This document shows positions 22,422 to 34,414 of a stretch of 64,000 nt of DNA, one piece after another. Origin of the DNA: Ophiodon elongatus (taxonomy: Eukaryota; Chordata; Actinopteri; Perciformes; Hexagrammidae); NCBI GenBank assembly GCA_016806645.1, contig JACSYO010001494.1, forward strand, positions 1,448,001-1,512,000. Direction: 5' to 3'. Position 1 is the first letter of the stretch. Every line of letters begins with the position of its first letter. A program made the position numbers and the translations under genes. The notes under the pieces were generated by a model. It worked only from the letters and a program-made list of their open reading frames with translations, did no database searches and had not been told where the DNA came from.

Positions 22422-25400
22422 AGCCACAGTCCTCTGTAATGCCGTATCACGCTACACTATAAGCCCGCCAACATTTTAGCACTCCTATGCGATGGATTTG
22501 ATTTAAATCTCCCAGTGGAACTGTACACTGCTCAGATATTCAATTTCACTCGTTAAAGAACCACCGACTTCAGTTTCACTGGGACTTTAACAGTTGACTG
22601 AATGTCTATCTCGTGCCTCCCTAGGGGGACAGGTGAGGTCGAAGGGAAGGCGCGGAGGGAGAAGAACGCGTCCTGTGGTACTTCAGAAACTGACGGAGAA
22701 TCATCACGGTTTTATGTTGTCTTAAGTATCAAAGTAATCCCGTGATAGCTGTCTGTACATCCATGGATACACTACAAACAGGAACTGCTAATAGCCATAC
22801 GTTTACTGGTGTCAATTCGCTGGTGCAGGCTGAAAGTTGTAGCCTACAGTGTAGCTTCACTGAATCAACTGCAACGTGATATTCTCCCCAAAGCATTTGA
22901 AAACCCCTGGTCTATCTTGTTGCCTGACTGTGATGGCGTCACGTGGGTCACATGTGGAAAGACCTTACCGGGCATCGTGGTCCATGAAGCTGTCAGAGGA
23001 GAACATCTGAAACACGTGAGGCAGCTGAACCAGCACCTGGCAGATGGAACCCGTTTTTGGCATGTTCTTAGTGGCAATCTGGGACAGAAACCACACAGGG
23101 AATTTACTTCTATTTTTTGTAACTACACAATCAAAAAGGAATGAAGAAATCAGGGCTTTTCTCAGCTATCCAACTGCCTACAGAAAAACATTTAGTGTGG
23201 GTACTGCTCCAACAGCTGAGGATTAACTCAAGCAATGAGATCATTTCTGCCTCTTAGTCATGTGGTCAACTAAATTACAGTCCGTGCTGAATGCTCAGTC
23301 AGAGGTATAATAGTTCACTGTAATGAGTACCTGTCCTCGGTAGTTGGCGCAGTGCTTGGTGAGGATGTTGTTGATCTGTGGGTCCTGGATGGAGCTGAAC
23401 ACCAGCGTCTGCCGGTAGTGTCTGGCCCAGTTGTTCAGGTTCCACATCCTCACCCTGGAGAAGTCCACTCCATGGGAGTCCATCGGCTGCAGGTTCATGT
23501 GCTTCATCACATGCTGCAGAGGGGTGGACGATGTCAATTTTTTCAATATAAAAACATCCAACTTCTACGGACACCTTAACCATACCAACTTTCGACAGGT
23601 TTGTTAAAAAGGATTGTTATCCATAGAGTATTTATTACAACTGAGTTTTAAAATGTGACTATTTTAACCAATCGGATTCCAAAAATAGTATCACCCTTGA
23701 GTCAAACTTAAATCTAAAAATGCTCAATGCCCCGGCAGTGCTTCCATTTACTAAACGCTAAATTATAACAATTGTTGTTAAACAGCAGATGGCGTCACAT
23801 CCTTCCCAACAGCAAAAATAAAACAACACCGCTGAACAGATGCCGTCCTGCGGTAATGGTTCATGTCGAACAGGCGTGTGTTCTTACCAAGACGTGTTCC
23901 CAGTTCTGCATGAGTAAGACGTCTGCCTGGTCCACCACCAGCAGATCGATGGAGGAGAGGAAGTCAATGTCTCGCTTACTTTCCCCCTCTGCTCCCAGCA
24001 CCGTACGGAGGCCCAGCGGTGACGCGATGATGATGTCCGACGAATAAAAGGGGGAGTACAGGCGTATGCTGCTCCTCACGATGGAGACGCCTGGCGAGGA
24101 GAGAGGACAGCGACAAGGCCTCAGACAGGAGGACTTGGTGGTTTGTCCAAAAGTTGGTTGACTTCTGTTTGTTAGACCGTACCTATCCTGAAGTGATCGT
24201 CCACGTTGCCCGAGAAGATGGCGGTGTAATCGTCTGGTCTCTGCAGATTGGGTGGCTTGTCATCGGCCTCTTCGCCAAACTCGTCCTTGAACCGCTTCTT
24301 GTTGCTGACCACTATCTTCTTGCCTTTGGTCTCCAGCAGGCTGATGAGCGTCTGGACGACCCGCATAGCTCCGCCTCGGAACGGAACGAGAATCAGGACC
24401 TGGCGAATTTATAACAATCATCAAACAGAGCGGGGGGGAAAAAATATTATATTGTGCTTTTGAGCACTTGTGGCTAAGCGGAAAGCATTTAGAAAAGTGA
24501 TGATAGCAGATCACATTAAGGTACCTAAATAACGCTGAGTGAGCCATACTGCCGCTTCTGCTGAAGGTGGAACATCAACTAATGCAATTAGGGAGTTCCT
24601 CTCAGATCACTCATGCATACGACATGACTGCTGGGCCAGATTATGTTCAAGGTGAAATGTAGTTTATTCTACTCACACACATGCAGTGAGACTTGTATAC
24701 AGCAAGTAAAGCCTATGATTTCCCCAAAGTTACTTTTGAATGACTTTGTGACAAATGCATTTTAACACCAAAACAAAGTTTCAATGTTTTCTTAAGTTGT
24801 ACAGTGTTTGACTACAAAATCAGCAATGCATCGGAGCATGATGGGACGCACACATTGAAGTGTGACCCAGCCTGAGGACCGTGGTCCAGACTGCTGTAGT
24901 ACTCTTGATATTTGAGACTAAAACAGACACAATTTGCAACGGAAGGAGAGTTTAAAAAATGTGCAGTTTAGTGGAGCTGAGAAATGCTAAATGGAGCTCT
25001 GTTAAAAAGCCAAACATAACGTAACCAGTACTTTACCTTGGGCCGGGTCAGTCCTTGGTCTCTGGGCTCGTCCTGCGGCTCAGCTCCAGGTTTAAATTGG
25101 GTTTTCTGCTCCCTTAGCAGTGCGTTGTGAGCCAGGACCCGGGAGTTGGCCTTCAGTACGTGATTGAGCACGTGGAGGCAGTACGCACTGCAGACCTGAG
25201 GGCCCTGGGTCAGAGGACAGATTTCTGGGTAGTAGAGGTCCTTGTAGGAGCCCATAAGAGCCAGCAGCTCAAGCTGCAGGGGGCTGATCTCCCCAGCCAG
25301 CCCCTTAGGGTTGCAGGTCTGGTTCAAATCCTTCCAGCGGGTCTCCAAAACTTTGTGGAAAACTGGCAGGTTTGTGTCTTTCTGCGGGCCGATGGATCCA

Positions 25401-26452
25401 AACCTCTCCAGGGGAAAGGTGCAGACTAAAGTGCCTAATTTTGGCCACTAAATGTGGGGGAAAGGCAAAGATAGTAAGGCACATCATCTGCAGTTTGAAT
25501 TCATTTTAATGAAAAAAAGCGGTTTAATTTTCACAGAATTGTGCATTTAATACCGTGATCTGAGCCTTGGCTTTGCTTCCAGATGTTATCTTCTGCACAT
25601 CCTCTTCCCCAACCTCTGCGTCTAAATGCTGCAGAAACATGTCTGCGTATATAAAAAAAAGAAAAGTCAAACACAACTCAGTCAAATCATATGCCTCAAC
25701 TTTTATAATTGAGCAAGCAGGACATTCACTTGAAAAACAAAATGACATGAAATGCATCTCATAAAGGTTACAGGGAACATAGGGTGGCAAGTCATTTTAA
25801 CTGAATTTTCTAAGCCGTGGTTGCAGTACCTTTGCCGTCTTGCTGCTCTTCAGGGCTTTCAGCGTCCCCCTGTTCTCCTCCGTCCGGGAAGTCGGTCTCC
25901 AGACAGAACTGGGTCTCATGCTCCTCGTCGACGAACTCGTCCCCTGCCTCCTCCTGCTCCTTCTCCTCCCCTTCTACTGCTTCAGCCTCATCCTCAACTG
26001 CATCCTCGGGCTCATCTTCTCCCGCTTCATCACCGTGCTCACTGTCGTCACCAACTCCATCACTTTCCCCTGCAATGAAAAAGCACAACAGTATTCAGTC
26101 GACTGCAATATGCTGGCCCACACTGTCCTCAAGCGTGATGGAAACAAACAACTCACCTTCATCAAGAAGCTCCTCTTCTTCCTCTTCCTCGTCGGTGCTC
26201 TCCTCTTCACTCTTGTCATTACTGGTGGGTTGGCTGAGAGTAGAAAGAAGCTTCTGATAGGCTGTTTTCTGCTCTGGTTCCTCCTCATCCTCCAGCTCAT
26301 CAAACTCGACGTCAGACTGAACTGGGCTTGCCGGCTGTAACAGAGGTGAGGGCATAACACCTTATAATTTGTAATATTATAATATTGGCATGGATAAAAT
26401 ATTACAAAACTGGAGTATATCAGCAAATGGGTGGCCAAACATGTATTTGAGA

Positions 26453-26512
<60 letters not shown>

Positions 26513-27462
26513 TTATTTGATAAGACAGGAGGTCCTTCTTACTGCCACTGAAAACACTTCTTCACCTTTGTGCAGTTACTGTTCTCATGTTGCATGAATT
26601 ATACTTTATGATTTCTATCATGAGGAGTTGTACTGCACTACTCACCAGTTCCAATATCTCAGTTCTTTCAGGTCTTGCACCAACTCTGTCAAAAAAAAAA
26701 AAAAAAACACAAAGGGAAATGTAGTCTCTGAGACAACTAGCACCATCTGTTAAGACCACAAAGTGGACTAAAAAACACACGGTCTTGGTCCTCGGGGCTG
26801 CTTGTTGACATCTTACTATAACTCTGAGAACGAGGCAATGACTTGGGATGCATTTTGGGAGAATAGGTTAAAAGAGGAAAGCACCCACGCTCCTTTGCTC
26901 AATGTGGTATAACTTTTAGAGTGTTTTAAATAAATACATCAGTGTTTGTGTAGTGCACACGTGTCAGTAAACTTTCACCCCATGCAACTGCTATCCTTGT
27001 ACTCGTTCTGCTGCCAGCCATTTTGCTCATTAATAGGTTATTACCTACAGTCCGGGATCACCATGAGCATCCGTTAGCTGACGTTGTGTGACTATTTGAT
27101 TTGGATGAAAATCGATATTAAGAGCTCTCTTGGGAATATCAGCTACATTCATAAATATTGCTATGCAGGTAAACACGTTTCAGTTCAGCTCCTTGGAACA
27201 GTGTAGTTTTAAATGTTTACTAGTCATTAACTAACTAACATATAACGTTAGCCAACACACTGCCCATTGATTCTGTCTCGAAGGCAGCTTAGCTCGTTGG
27301 CTAACATCAAAGTAGAGTCATTTTTCATCTAAGACAGCACTAAGCCCGCCGCACTGCTTACACGTCATGGAAAGGATGCTCCTCTCCGAATTCCTTCAAG
27401 TGTTTCTTCTGCTTTTTGGTTAAAGTAGTGAAAAGCTGTTTGCTCTGCTTCCTTTTCCCCAT
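20597..27462 (-). CDS. utp25: U3 small nucleolar RNA-associated protein 25 (digestive organ expansion factor), 12 exons
   Basis: Exons in transcript order: 27362-27462, 26646-26685, 26157-26334, 25830-26069, 25554-25642, 25037-25447, 24183-24399, 23888-24090, 23331-23513, 22969-23078, 21663-21908, 20597-20852. All borders are GT-AG and phases close, giving 757 aa (human about 756). The nucleolar SSU-processome factor is needed for pre-18S rRNA processing; in zebrafish (Def) loss shrinks gut, liver and pancreas through p53. It starts MGKRKQSKQLFTTLTKKQKK. Exons 3-4 encode a long Glu/Asp-rich stretch. The conserved core has VLILVPFRGGAMRVVQTL, SSDIIIASPLGLRTVLG, DLLVVDQADVLLMQNWEHVL, SHTLIYIPSYFDYIRLRNY and FLLFTERFHFYKR. 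The family resembles DEAD-box helicases but lacks standard ATPase motifs (VDQAD in place of DEAD). It ends THLFVTGG-like (VHLFVTGGEDKAS). Exon 2 is only 40 nt. Confidence 0.95.
22125..22592. mobile_element. Possible non-autonomous DNA transposon around the TG array in the utp25 intron
   Basis: Left edge reads TTTAAAGTCGACATGAAATGAA. The reverse complement of the right edge is TGTTAAAGTCCCAGTGAAACTGAA. These imperfect inverted ends enclose about 470 bp that includes the TG array. No coding frame. No clear target-site duplication. Confidence 0.35.
22333..22420. repeat. (TG)44 microsatellite in a utp25 intron
   Basis: Uninterrupted TG dinucleotides, in the intron between the exons at 22969-23078 and 21663-21908. 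Confidence 0.97.
26464..26509. repeat. (AT)n microsatellite in a utp25 intron
   Basis: Pure AT run between exon 2 (26646-26685) and exon 3 (26157-26334). Confidence 0.95.
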
Positions 27463-27477
27463 GTTGACACTGTGCTG

Positions 27478-27483
27478 CACGTG
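27478..27483. promoter_or_regulatory. CACGTG E-box just upstream of the utp25 start codon
   Basis: CACGTG within GCACGTGC, about 16 bp upstream of the ATG. Myc-type E-boxes are typical of ribosome-biogenesis promoters; use here is inferred from position. Confidence 0.35.
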
Positions 27484-27879
27484 CGCTTCTCCAGCTTCTT
27501 CGGTGGTGGTGAATCAATAGCTGTGTGACTGCCACCTAGAGGTCTGGTGGGAAATGACATGTGTGCAGCTCGGTCTTTGTCGGTGACAATAAGGGATCGA
27601 TGCTCATCTGTTGCTTCGTAGACTTCTGACTCTGCTATTAGAGACATATTTACTGTCCGATGACTGACAAGCTCTTCAATTTTTAGTTAGACAGATGATT
27701 AGTTAAGTCATCAGTTTTAGAGGGAGCATTATTTTTTTTTAAATTATTGGCAAATAATAGCTTTCTGGCTATATTTGTATTCCATTATAATAAACAAACT
27801 AATTACAAAATAAACCCTTAAAATGGGTTAAATAAACAAATAATTTAATTCAGACAAATTATCTTTATATAGAAACAAA

Positions 27880-27913
27880 GATATATATATATATAGATCT
27901 ATATATATAGATT

Positions 27914-27978
<65 letters not shown>

Positions 27979-28008
27979 ATATGAGAAATAACTCCAAACC
28001 TTTGACTG

Positions 28009-28040
<32 letters not shown>
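27880..28040. repeat. Composite (AT)n/(AG)n/(AT)n microsatellite
   Basis: AT run with TAGATCTA interruptions, then about 42 nt of AG, a short unique spacer, then AT again. It lies upstream of utp25 and of the grxcr1-like exon. Confidence 0.93.
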
Positions 28041-28043
<3 letters not shown>

Positions 28044-28975
28044 TACAGTTTGGAATCACCCGCCACAAAAGCTTGATCCACTACAGCCTTGTTCCACTCT
28101 CAGCCACTACAGGATGGCTGAGAGGACTGCTCTGTTTATTTCTGTATTTGTCATGCTTTTAGGTTGTAGAAAGTCCTCTTCACAAATATATGTTATTTTG
28201 TATGAAAGGGTTTGTAAAAAAAAGTTGTGTTTTATTCATGGAGAACAAAACGCTGTACAACGGTTAGACCAGATTGACAATTGAAAGGGCAGAAAGAGAA
28301 AAAGATGCCTCTTAGCAACAGTTGAATAAGAATAGAAGGAATCACCAGTCATTGGTAAAATGAATTGGAAGCTTAGCATCAAAAAGTGCAGATTTAAAAA
28401 GGAATAAGTTCCTGCAAACATGCCTGTAAAAAGATGGAATATTAACAAGTGTGTTAATATTAACAGCTATTCTTAAAACATCACAATAGAAATAAAAGGT
28501 TATCGGGTTAGCAGTATTGGAATTGGATCAATGAATATCAGATGGACAACATATGGACAAACAAATCACAGTGTAAAACTATTCAATCCCACCAATGAGT
28601 AGACTGCAGAGGGACCAACATATTTAGAGCCTAAATGCACTGTTGTGGTTCAAGAATGAGCTTGGGTAATTTAAAACATCACAATAGAAATAGAAGGTTA
28701 TCGGGTTAGCAGTAAACGAAGGGTATTTGGGGGGAAATAGTTGCAACTATATTCTCCCCTGGCATGTAACACTGTGGGGACTTTGACTAAACACAAGTTT
28801 TATTCAAGTAATTCTTCTTCTTCATTTGGGGCCAAAACTATTACAAATATAAATAATACATTTAGTTTCTGAATTATACTATTTTTGTCTCTAAAATAGT
28901 CATCATTGAAGGAAAGAAAAAACATCAACATACCAGGTGTGTCCAAACTTTTGATTGGTACTGTATGTGTATAGT
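27984..28975. repeat. Dispersed-repeat DNA with two same-orientation copies of a TCCAAAC...TGGTACT motif
   Basis: Near-identical 24-30 bp blocks at 27989-28016 (CTCCAAACCTTTGACTGGTA) and 28940-28970 (GTCCAAACTTTTGATTGGTA) match a dispersed motif I recognise from fish genomes. Between them, a 40-bp block (CATCACAATAGAAAT...GGTTATCGGGTTAGCAG) occurs twice, at about 28479-28516 and 28676-28713. No gene. Confidence 0.5.
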
Positions 28976-29360
28976 ATAATATTTATATCTTATTATATTC
29001 ATGAATATAACAGGGACAGGCATGGTGAATGTGAGGCTGCTGCAAAGTGCACAGAAGGTTATCTGTAGTGCTTTAAGGGTACGTGTTGAAAGTAAAAGAC
29101 AGGCCTGTCTGCTGTCTGAAAACTAACCTTGATCAATTATTGAACATATGGTAATATCAATTTACTGTTTGCCTGTTTTAGCTGTTACCATGACACAAGC
29201 TCATGTATTATTAACCATTTGGGTGTCTAGTTTTTATGCACGGAGGTATTTTCGGCCCATTCTGACACGTCAATGGGGATATTATTGTTGGATAAGTGCA
29301 GACCAGTATGGCTCTTTGGCTGAACGGCACGTGAAACATGTAAGGCGGTCTGGTATCTCA

Positions 29361-29783
29361 ATGGAGGGGCCCGAAGGGAAACAGGAGAAACAGAAGGCTG
29401 GGAAAACAGTGAGGTTCAGAGTCGCGTCTGCCAACAGCGGCCGGGTCTTGGCGGAGGTGTTCAAGGATGAAGCGGCCTGGTGCGGCTCGGCGTCGGACTC
29501 GGTGGACTCGGACGGCACCAGCAGCCCGGAGGCGGAGCAGGGGGGCTCGCCTCCCGCCGGGGGCGAGGCCAACAGCCACCTGAACGGCCTGGCGGCGGAG
29601 ACTACCGTGGACGCGAACGGCTGCGAACCCGACGACCTGCTCCTGTACGCCAGTGCCAAGAGAGAGACGCTCTTCAGCAACAAACGGATCAACATCTGCA
29701 GCAAGAACGGGACCATACGAGGAGTGAGGAACAAAGTGAGCGCGGGCCAAGAGCTCTTCAACAGCCTCTCCAGCATGTACTCC
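29361..29783 (+). CDS. Isolated first exon of a GRXCR1-like gene (glutaredoxin domain-containing cysteine-rich protein 1)
   Basis: ATG at 29361, 141 open codons, then TCC-gtaagt. Matches the N-terminal exon of GRXCR1, a stereocilia protein of hair cells: KTVRFRVASANSGRVLAEVF near the start and SKNGTIRGVRNKVSAGQELF at the end, both strongly conserved. The middle is Gly/Ser/Glu-rich and variable. The glutaredoxin domain and Cys-rich zinc-finger end, encoded by later exons in human, were not found in the 2.5 kb before tmem151b or elsewhere on the + strand by eye. Reading through the donor adds 20 residues and stops. Either a truncated paralogue with an intact exon, or a gene whose remaining exons are outside the window. 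An in-frame ATG 71 codons upstream has no support. Confidence 0.75.
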
Positions 29784-32335
29784 GTAAGTAGTAGGTGGAA
29801 CACCTGGTGCAGGTTATTTTTGGACACTGCAGGAAGGCTGTGATCAGATTGTTTTAAAGCAGTTTGAGGCTGTTGCTTCGTGCACGTGGCCAACTAAGGA
29901 TTGAAGATGATCTAAGAAACTATGAATCCCTGTCAAGAGTATTACCGTGGTGAGGTTCTTGTTCAGTCATAACCTGTATTCTCTTTCCCTCTAAGGGTTC
30001 CCATCGTCATCAGAAAAGGAGACCCTGGGAAAAGCAGTAAAACAGTTTGGAGGTAGCAGTTTAACACCATGTGGGCAACAGGAAGAAAGAGCTCACGTGG
30101 CTGAAGATTGTCTTTTCAGTTTGGTCTACACCAGGACTTAATTTCGCTTAATGTTCAAGTATATGATTAAAACAAACCCTTCAGTGTCTTCTTTTATGGC
30201 CATATAAAGCTTTACGGTCCAGATCTTTGATTCAGATTCATCTCACTGACAAGGATAAAAACAAATATGCTGTAATTCCCTATAATGTATTTGTATTTTC
30301 TTCATACAAGTGTAATCGTTTGAAACAGCCCATATGAACCGTTTCCAATGTATGCACTATAAAGTACACACTAAAGGCATGTAACCTGTCACTTAAATGA
30401 AACAAACTAGCAAAACAATATCTGCATTTGACCCTCTGAGACTTGGAAAGGGTTTCTGAAAAGGATTTTTGTATTTTTTTTTTAAGATGTTGTGCGTATA
30501 ATTGTGACCCAGAATTTCATATGATTTTGATACATGGTGGAGTCTCTTGTGGCATATTGCTGAATTAAGTGAACATGCATGTTTTTCTAACTATTTTGTA
30601 ATGTTTGGCGTGCTTCAGATTATTTCTTATCCATCATTCAACTATAAACCTGCCTTTGTTTTAAGAGGTTATATGTTAGTCTTTTCAGTACACTGGTTTC
30701 AGCAAACAATTGATAAACAACTGATCTTTTTTTTTTCATTACCGATTATTCTGCCAATTGTTTCCTCGGTTAATTGATTCATCGCTTGGTCTATGAAATG
30801 TCAGAGAATAGTGAAACAATGTTGATCACAATTCCTTAAAGGCCAAGGGAATGTCTTTCAATGTCCTTTGTCCAACCAACAGTCCAAAACCTAAAGATAT
30901 TCCATTTAGTATCATATAAGACAAAGGAAAGCAGCAAATCCTCACAATTTAGACGCTGGTACTATATTGTACGGTAATATTTGCTGAAAAAAACAAAAAA
31001 CATCATAAACAGTTGTCAATTAACTGTTGATTAACTCTGAGTTTCAGCTCTACTTTACATACTTTTGCTGATGTGTACTTCAGACTTCAGTGACACTTTG
31101 AATGCATGACTTTTACTTGTAGTTGAGTATTTTTTTAAATTGTGGTACTTGTATCCAAGTTAAAGGATCTGAGTACCTCGTCCACCACTGCACTTCACTA
31201 AACTACAAAATATTCCTGTCCTTGCATCTAAAATCATACGAACATATAATGAGTGGACAAAGTGGATCAACGATTAACAAATGACTTGATTAATTTGGAT
31301 GCATAAGTTCCCACAAAATCTGAGTATTATAATGTCCCTACATGATTGTATAATGTGATTATTTTGTATTACAGCCTCGTCGATTTCTAAAAGCATTACT
31401 CGTGGTTACTTTATTTTGTAAGGTTTAAAGAAAATACACCCCCAAAATTATTATCCAGCTAATTATTATTTTCTGTAATATTCAAGCCACGTCTTGGATC
31501 CCTGTTTTCATCCGGATATATATATATATGATGTTAATCTGATTAACATCCCCATAAACGCCACATTTAAAATAAAACCCATTTGCACCTAATATCATGT
31601 AAAAAAAAAGTCAATGAGCAAGCCTCAATAAATCACTGATAATGCCGCCTCCAAAAGTGATCACGTGACCAACACTTCAACAAGTCTCGACGCTCTGATC
31701 TCCATCTTAGCAACAAAAAACAAAAACCATCGTCTACTGTATATGTACGGACACCCGTCTCCACTCCCTCGTCTCAAGTGGAAGTGCCCGCTCTCAGCTT
31801 TGGGGTGGACTTCCCCTTTAAGCGGCAGATTGATGCACCGACATCTCCCCGTCCACCTGTCTGCCTCAGTCAGCACCACGGACAGCGACCCGGGCAGCTC
31901 CCTGAACACGGTCCCTGATAAGAGGCGACACGGCGGGCCCCGAGGGACAGGGCATGTTGTTTTTTTTTGTAACGACCAGCTATCACAGCCCCATCATGTT
32001 ACTGCGGCACTGACAACTGAACAGCAGAGGGCGGGATGCAGGCTTTACTATAGACACCCTGTCTGCTTTATTATTATTATTATAATTTTTTAAGAGAGGT
32101 CCCTATTATTTTGGGGCTCCACCGATCAAACATGCCTCCGTCGCCTCGTCTCGGGCTGCTTTCTCTCGGGGCGCAGCGCCTCTAAACGGTGACAGATGTA
32201 ATGCGCGCCCCGACAAGTGCACAGCTCCGTCTCGGATGAGGGGGGGTCTCTCTGCAGAGCAAGGTGGTGAGATCTCTTTCCTCTTCCCTCTCCACGCCCT
32301 GTGTCGTTCATTATCGATAGCCGCCCCCCGGCACC
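29784..32335. other. Interval between the grxcr1-like exon and tmem151b
   Basis: AT-rich to about 31.6 kb with nothing coding recognised. From about 31.75 kb it becomes GC-richer and includes the likely tmem151b promoter and 5' UTR. Confidence 0.5.
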
Positions 32336-34414
32336 ATGTCCCCTCCAGCATCGGCCGCGACGGCGAGTGAAAGCAGTGTGACCACCGTTTTCGAGGAGGA
32401 CACCAGGGAGGAGGTACGGGGTTTCATTTTCCTTCATGCAAGCGAACGCCTTTTTCCTTTTTTTTTTTTGGTTTGTTTTGTTTCTGGTGGTTCGATCTTG
32501 GCGCAGGGCTTTAATGGATCCGTGTGAGCGGGCTGCAGAACGTATAACACGCTGCAGGTGAATTAATTGCACGGGATTTGGTCTCTCCATATCCTTGTTG
32601 ACAGTCTGACAGGAGATATTTCTGTGATAGTGTATCCTGCGTTGTTATTGATTGGACACGTGATTGGTCTTTACCTGTCTTTCACCTCCTTTAACCACCA
32701 GCATGTCTCTCCAGCACTTAGCTGTAAAAAAAATATGGCATGACAGTCCAGAGAGCTGAAATAACTTTCTTGTTATCCACCGTCTTTACAAAGGGAATTT
32801 CTAACGTCAAGGTTATACTACTTTGGTTTCATCCCTTGCCCAAGTCTTTTAAAAGTCCATAGTAGTGCTTATGTTGCAGCGATCAATCCGCAGTGATGTC
32901 CACTGCAACAAGAAAAAGTAGGCCATATAGGTAACACAAGGTATGCTAACATATATATTTTTTATCACTTTCTCTTTTGTTTTGTCTGTGGTTTGACTCA
33001 ACAGCAAAGACCCCTGAAGCAGTCGCTGAGCAAGTCGCTATGCCGGGAGAGTTTTTGGAAATGCCTGCTCCTGTCCGTTCTCATGTACGGCTGCATGGGA
33101 GCGATGGTCTGGTGTCATGTCACCAAGGTGACCCGCCTCACCTTCGACAGTGCCTTCAAAGGGAAATCCATGATGTACCATGACAGTCCCTGCTCGGACG
33201 GCTACATCTACATCCCCCTGGCCCTGCTGGGCATGCTCTACTTGGTCTACCTCGTGGAGTGCTGGCACTGTCACGTGAAGAACGAGCTGCAGCACAAAGT
33301 GGAGGTGGAGGGCATCTACGAGCGCATCCAAAGGATGCAGGAGGCCAAACCCTGCATCTGGTGGAAGGCCATCAGCTACCACTACGTCCGCCGAACGCGA
33401 CAGGTCACGCGCTACCGCAACGGAGACGCTTACACGAGCACCCAGGTTTACCACGAACGCGTCAACACCCATGTGGCCGAGGCCGAGTTTGACTACGGCC
33501 ACTGTGGCGTCAAAGACGTGTCAAAGCAGCTGCTGGGCTTGGAGAAGTGCTCCCTCACTAAGATGCGGTTCACCAAGTGCTTCAGTTTTGCCAACGTGGA
33601 GTCCGAGAACTCCTACCTTACGCAGCGGGCAAGGTTTTTCACTGACAATGAGGGCCTTGATGACTACATGGAGGCCAGGGAGGGCATGCACCTGAAGAAC
33701 ATCGACCTGAAGGAGTACGTCATAGTGCTGTCGGACCCGGAGCGACACCCCTGGTACCTGTCCCACTACGTCTTCTGGTTTGCCTCCTTCCTCACTTTCT
33801 CCTGGCCTCTCAGAGTCTTCACCGAGTATCACACCGCGTATGTCCACTACCGCGTTGAGAAGCTCTTCGGGCACGATTACCTCCCCGTGACCCCGTGCGA
33901 TGATCGGCCATATTGGCGCCGCATCCCTCGCGTGAACACCATTGACAGCACCGAGCTGGAATGGCACATTCGGTCTAACCAGCAACTGGTGCCCAGTTAC
34001 TCAGAGGCCGGCCTGATGGACCTGGCCCAGTGCCCGTCCAGCTTCAGCGGGATCCGTCAGAACTGTGAGCGCTGCCACAGAGCCGTCAGCTGCTCCTCGG
34101 TGTTCTCCAGGAGCGCCCTGAGCGTCTGCACCGGCGCCAGCTCCCGCATCCCCTTCAGCGGCAGCCGCTTCTCCTTGGCGCGGCGCTACGGCTCCCAGCG
34201 CAGCTGCTTCTGGCGGAGCGGCAGCTTGGACGACCAGGAGAGCCCCAGCGAAAACACCCGCTGTCTGTCAGAGCGCCTCAGCACAGGCGAGGAGGGACCC
34301 CCGGACTACGAGGACGCACTCTGCTACCCGGTGCTCATCGTCCACTGTAGCGAGAACTGCCACAACCACAGGTCTTTCCACAGAAATGGCTCCTGCGTGG
34401 AGACTTCCTTATGA
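32336..34414 (+). CDS. tmem151b: Transmembrane protein 151B
   Basis: Two coding exons: 32336-32413 (MSPPASAATAS... to REE, donor gtacgg) and 33005-34414 (starts QRPLKQSLSKSLCRESFWKC), total 495 aa. Membrane protein of unknown molecular function, mainly neuronal in mammals. Hydrophobic segments at about residues 46-65, 93-112 and 269-288. Highly conserved core includes PCIWWKAISYHYVRRTRQVT, YRNGDAYTSTQVYHERVNTH and STELEWHIRSNQQLVPSYSE. The MSPP start and the C terminus GSCVETSL match TMEM151B, not TMEM151A. The tail between is Ser/Cys/Arg-rich. Intron is 591 bp. Confidence 0.95.

Noticed and set aside
25810..26340. Several 90-170 codon + strand frames rich in Ser or Leu.
   Set aside because: They are the reverse complement of the Glu/Asp-rich utp25 exons 3-4.
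30110..30150. TTTCAG followed by a TTTGGTCTACACCAGG-like stretch, briefly considered as grxcr1 exon 2 (VxYTT motif).
   Set aside because: Only about six residues resemble the motif, then a stop; no further similarity.
31530..32100. GC-rich frame of 142 codons on the + strand before tmem151b.
   Set aside because: No homology recognised and directly upstream of the tmem151b start; more likely promoter and 5' UTR.
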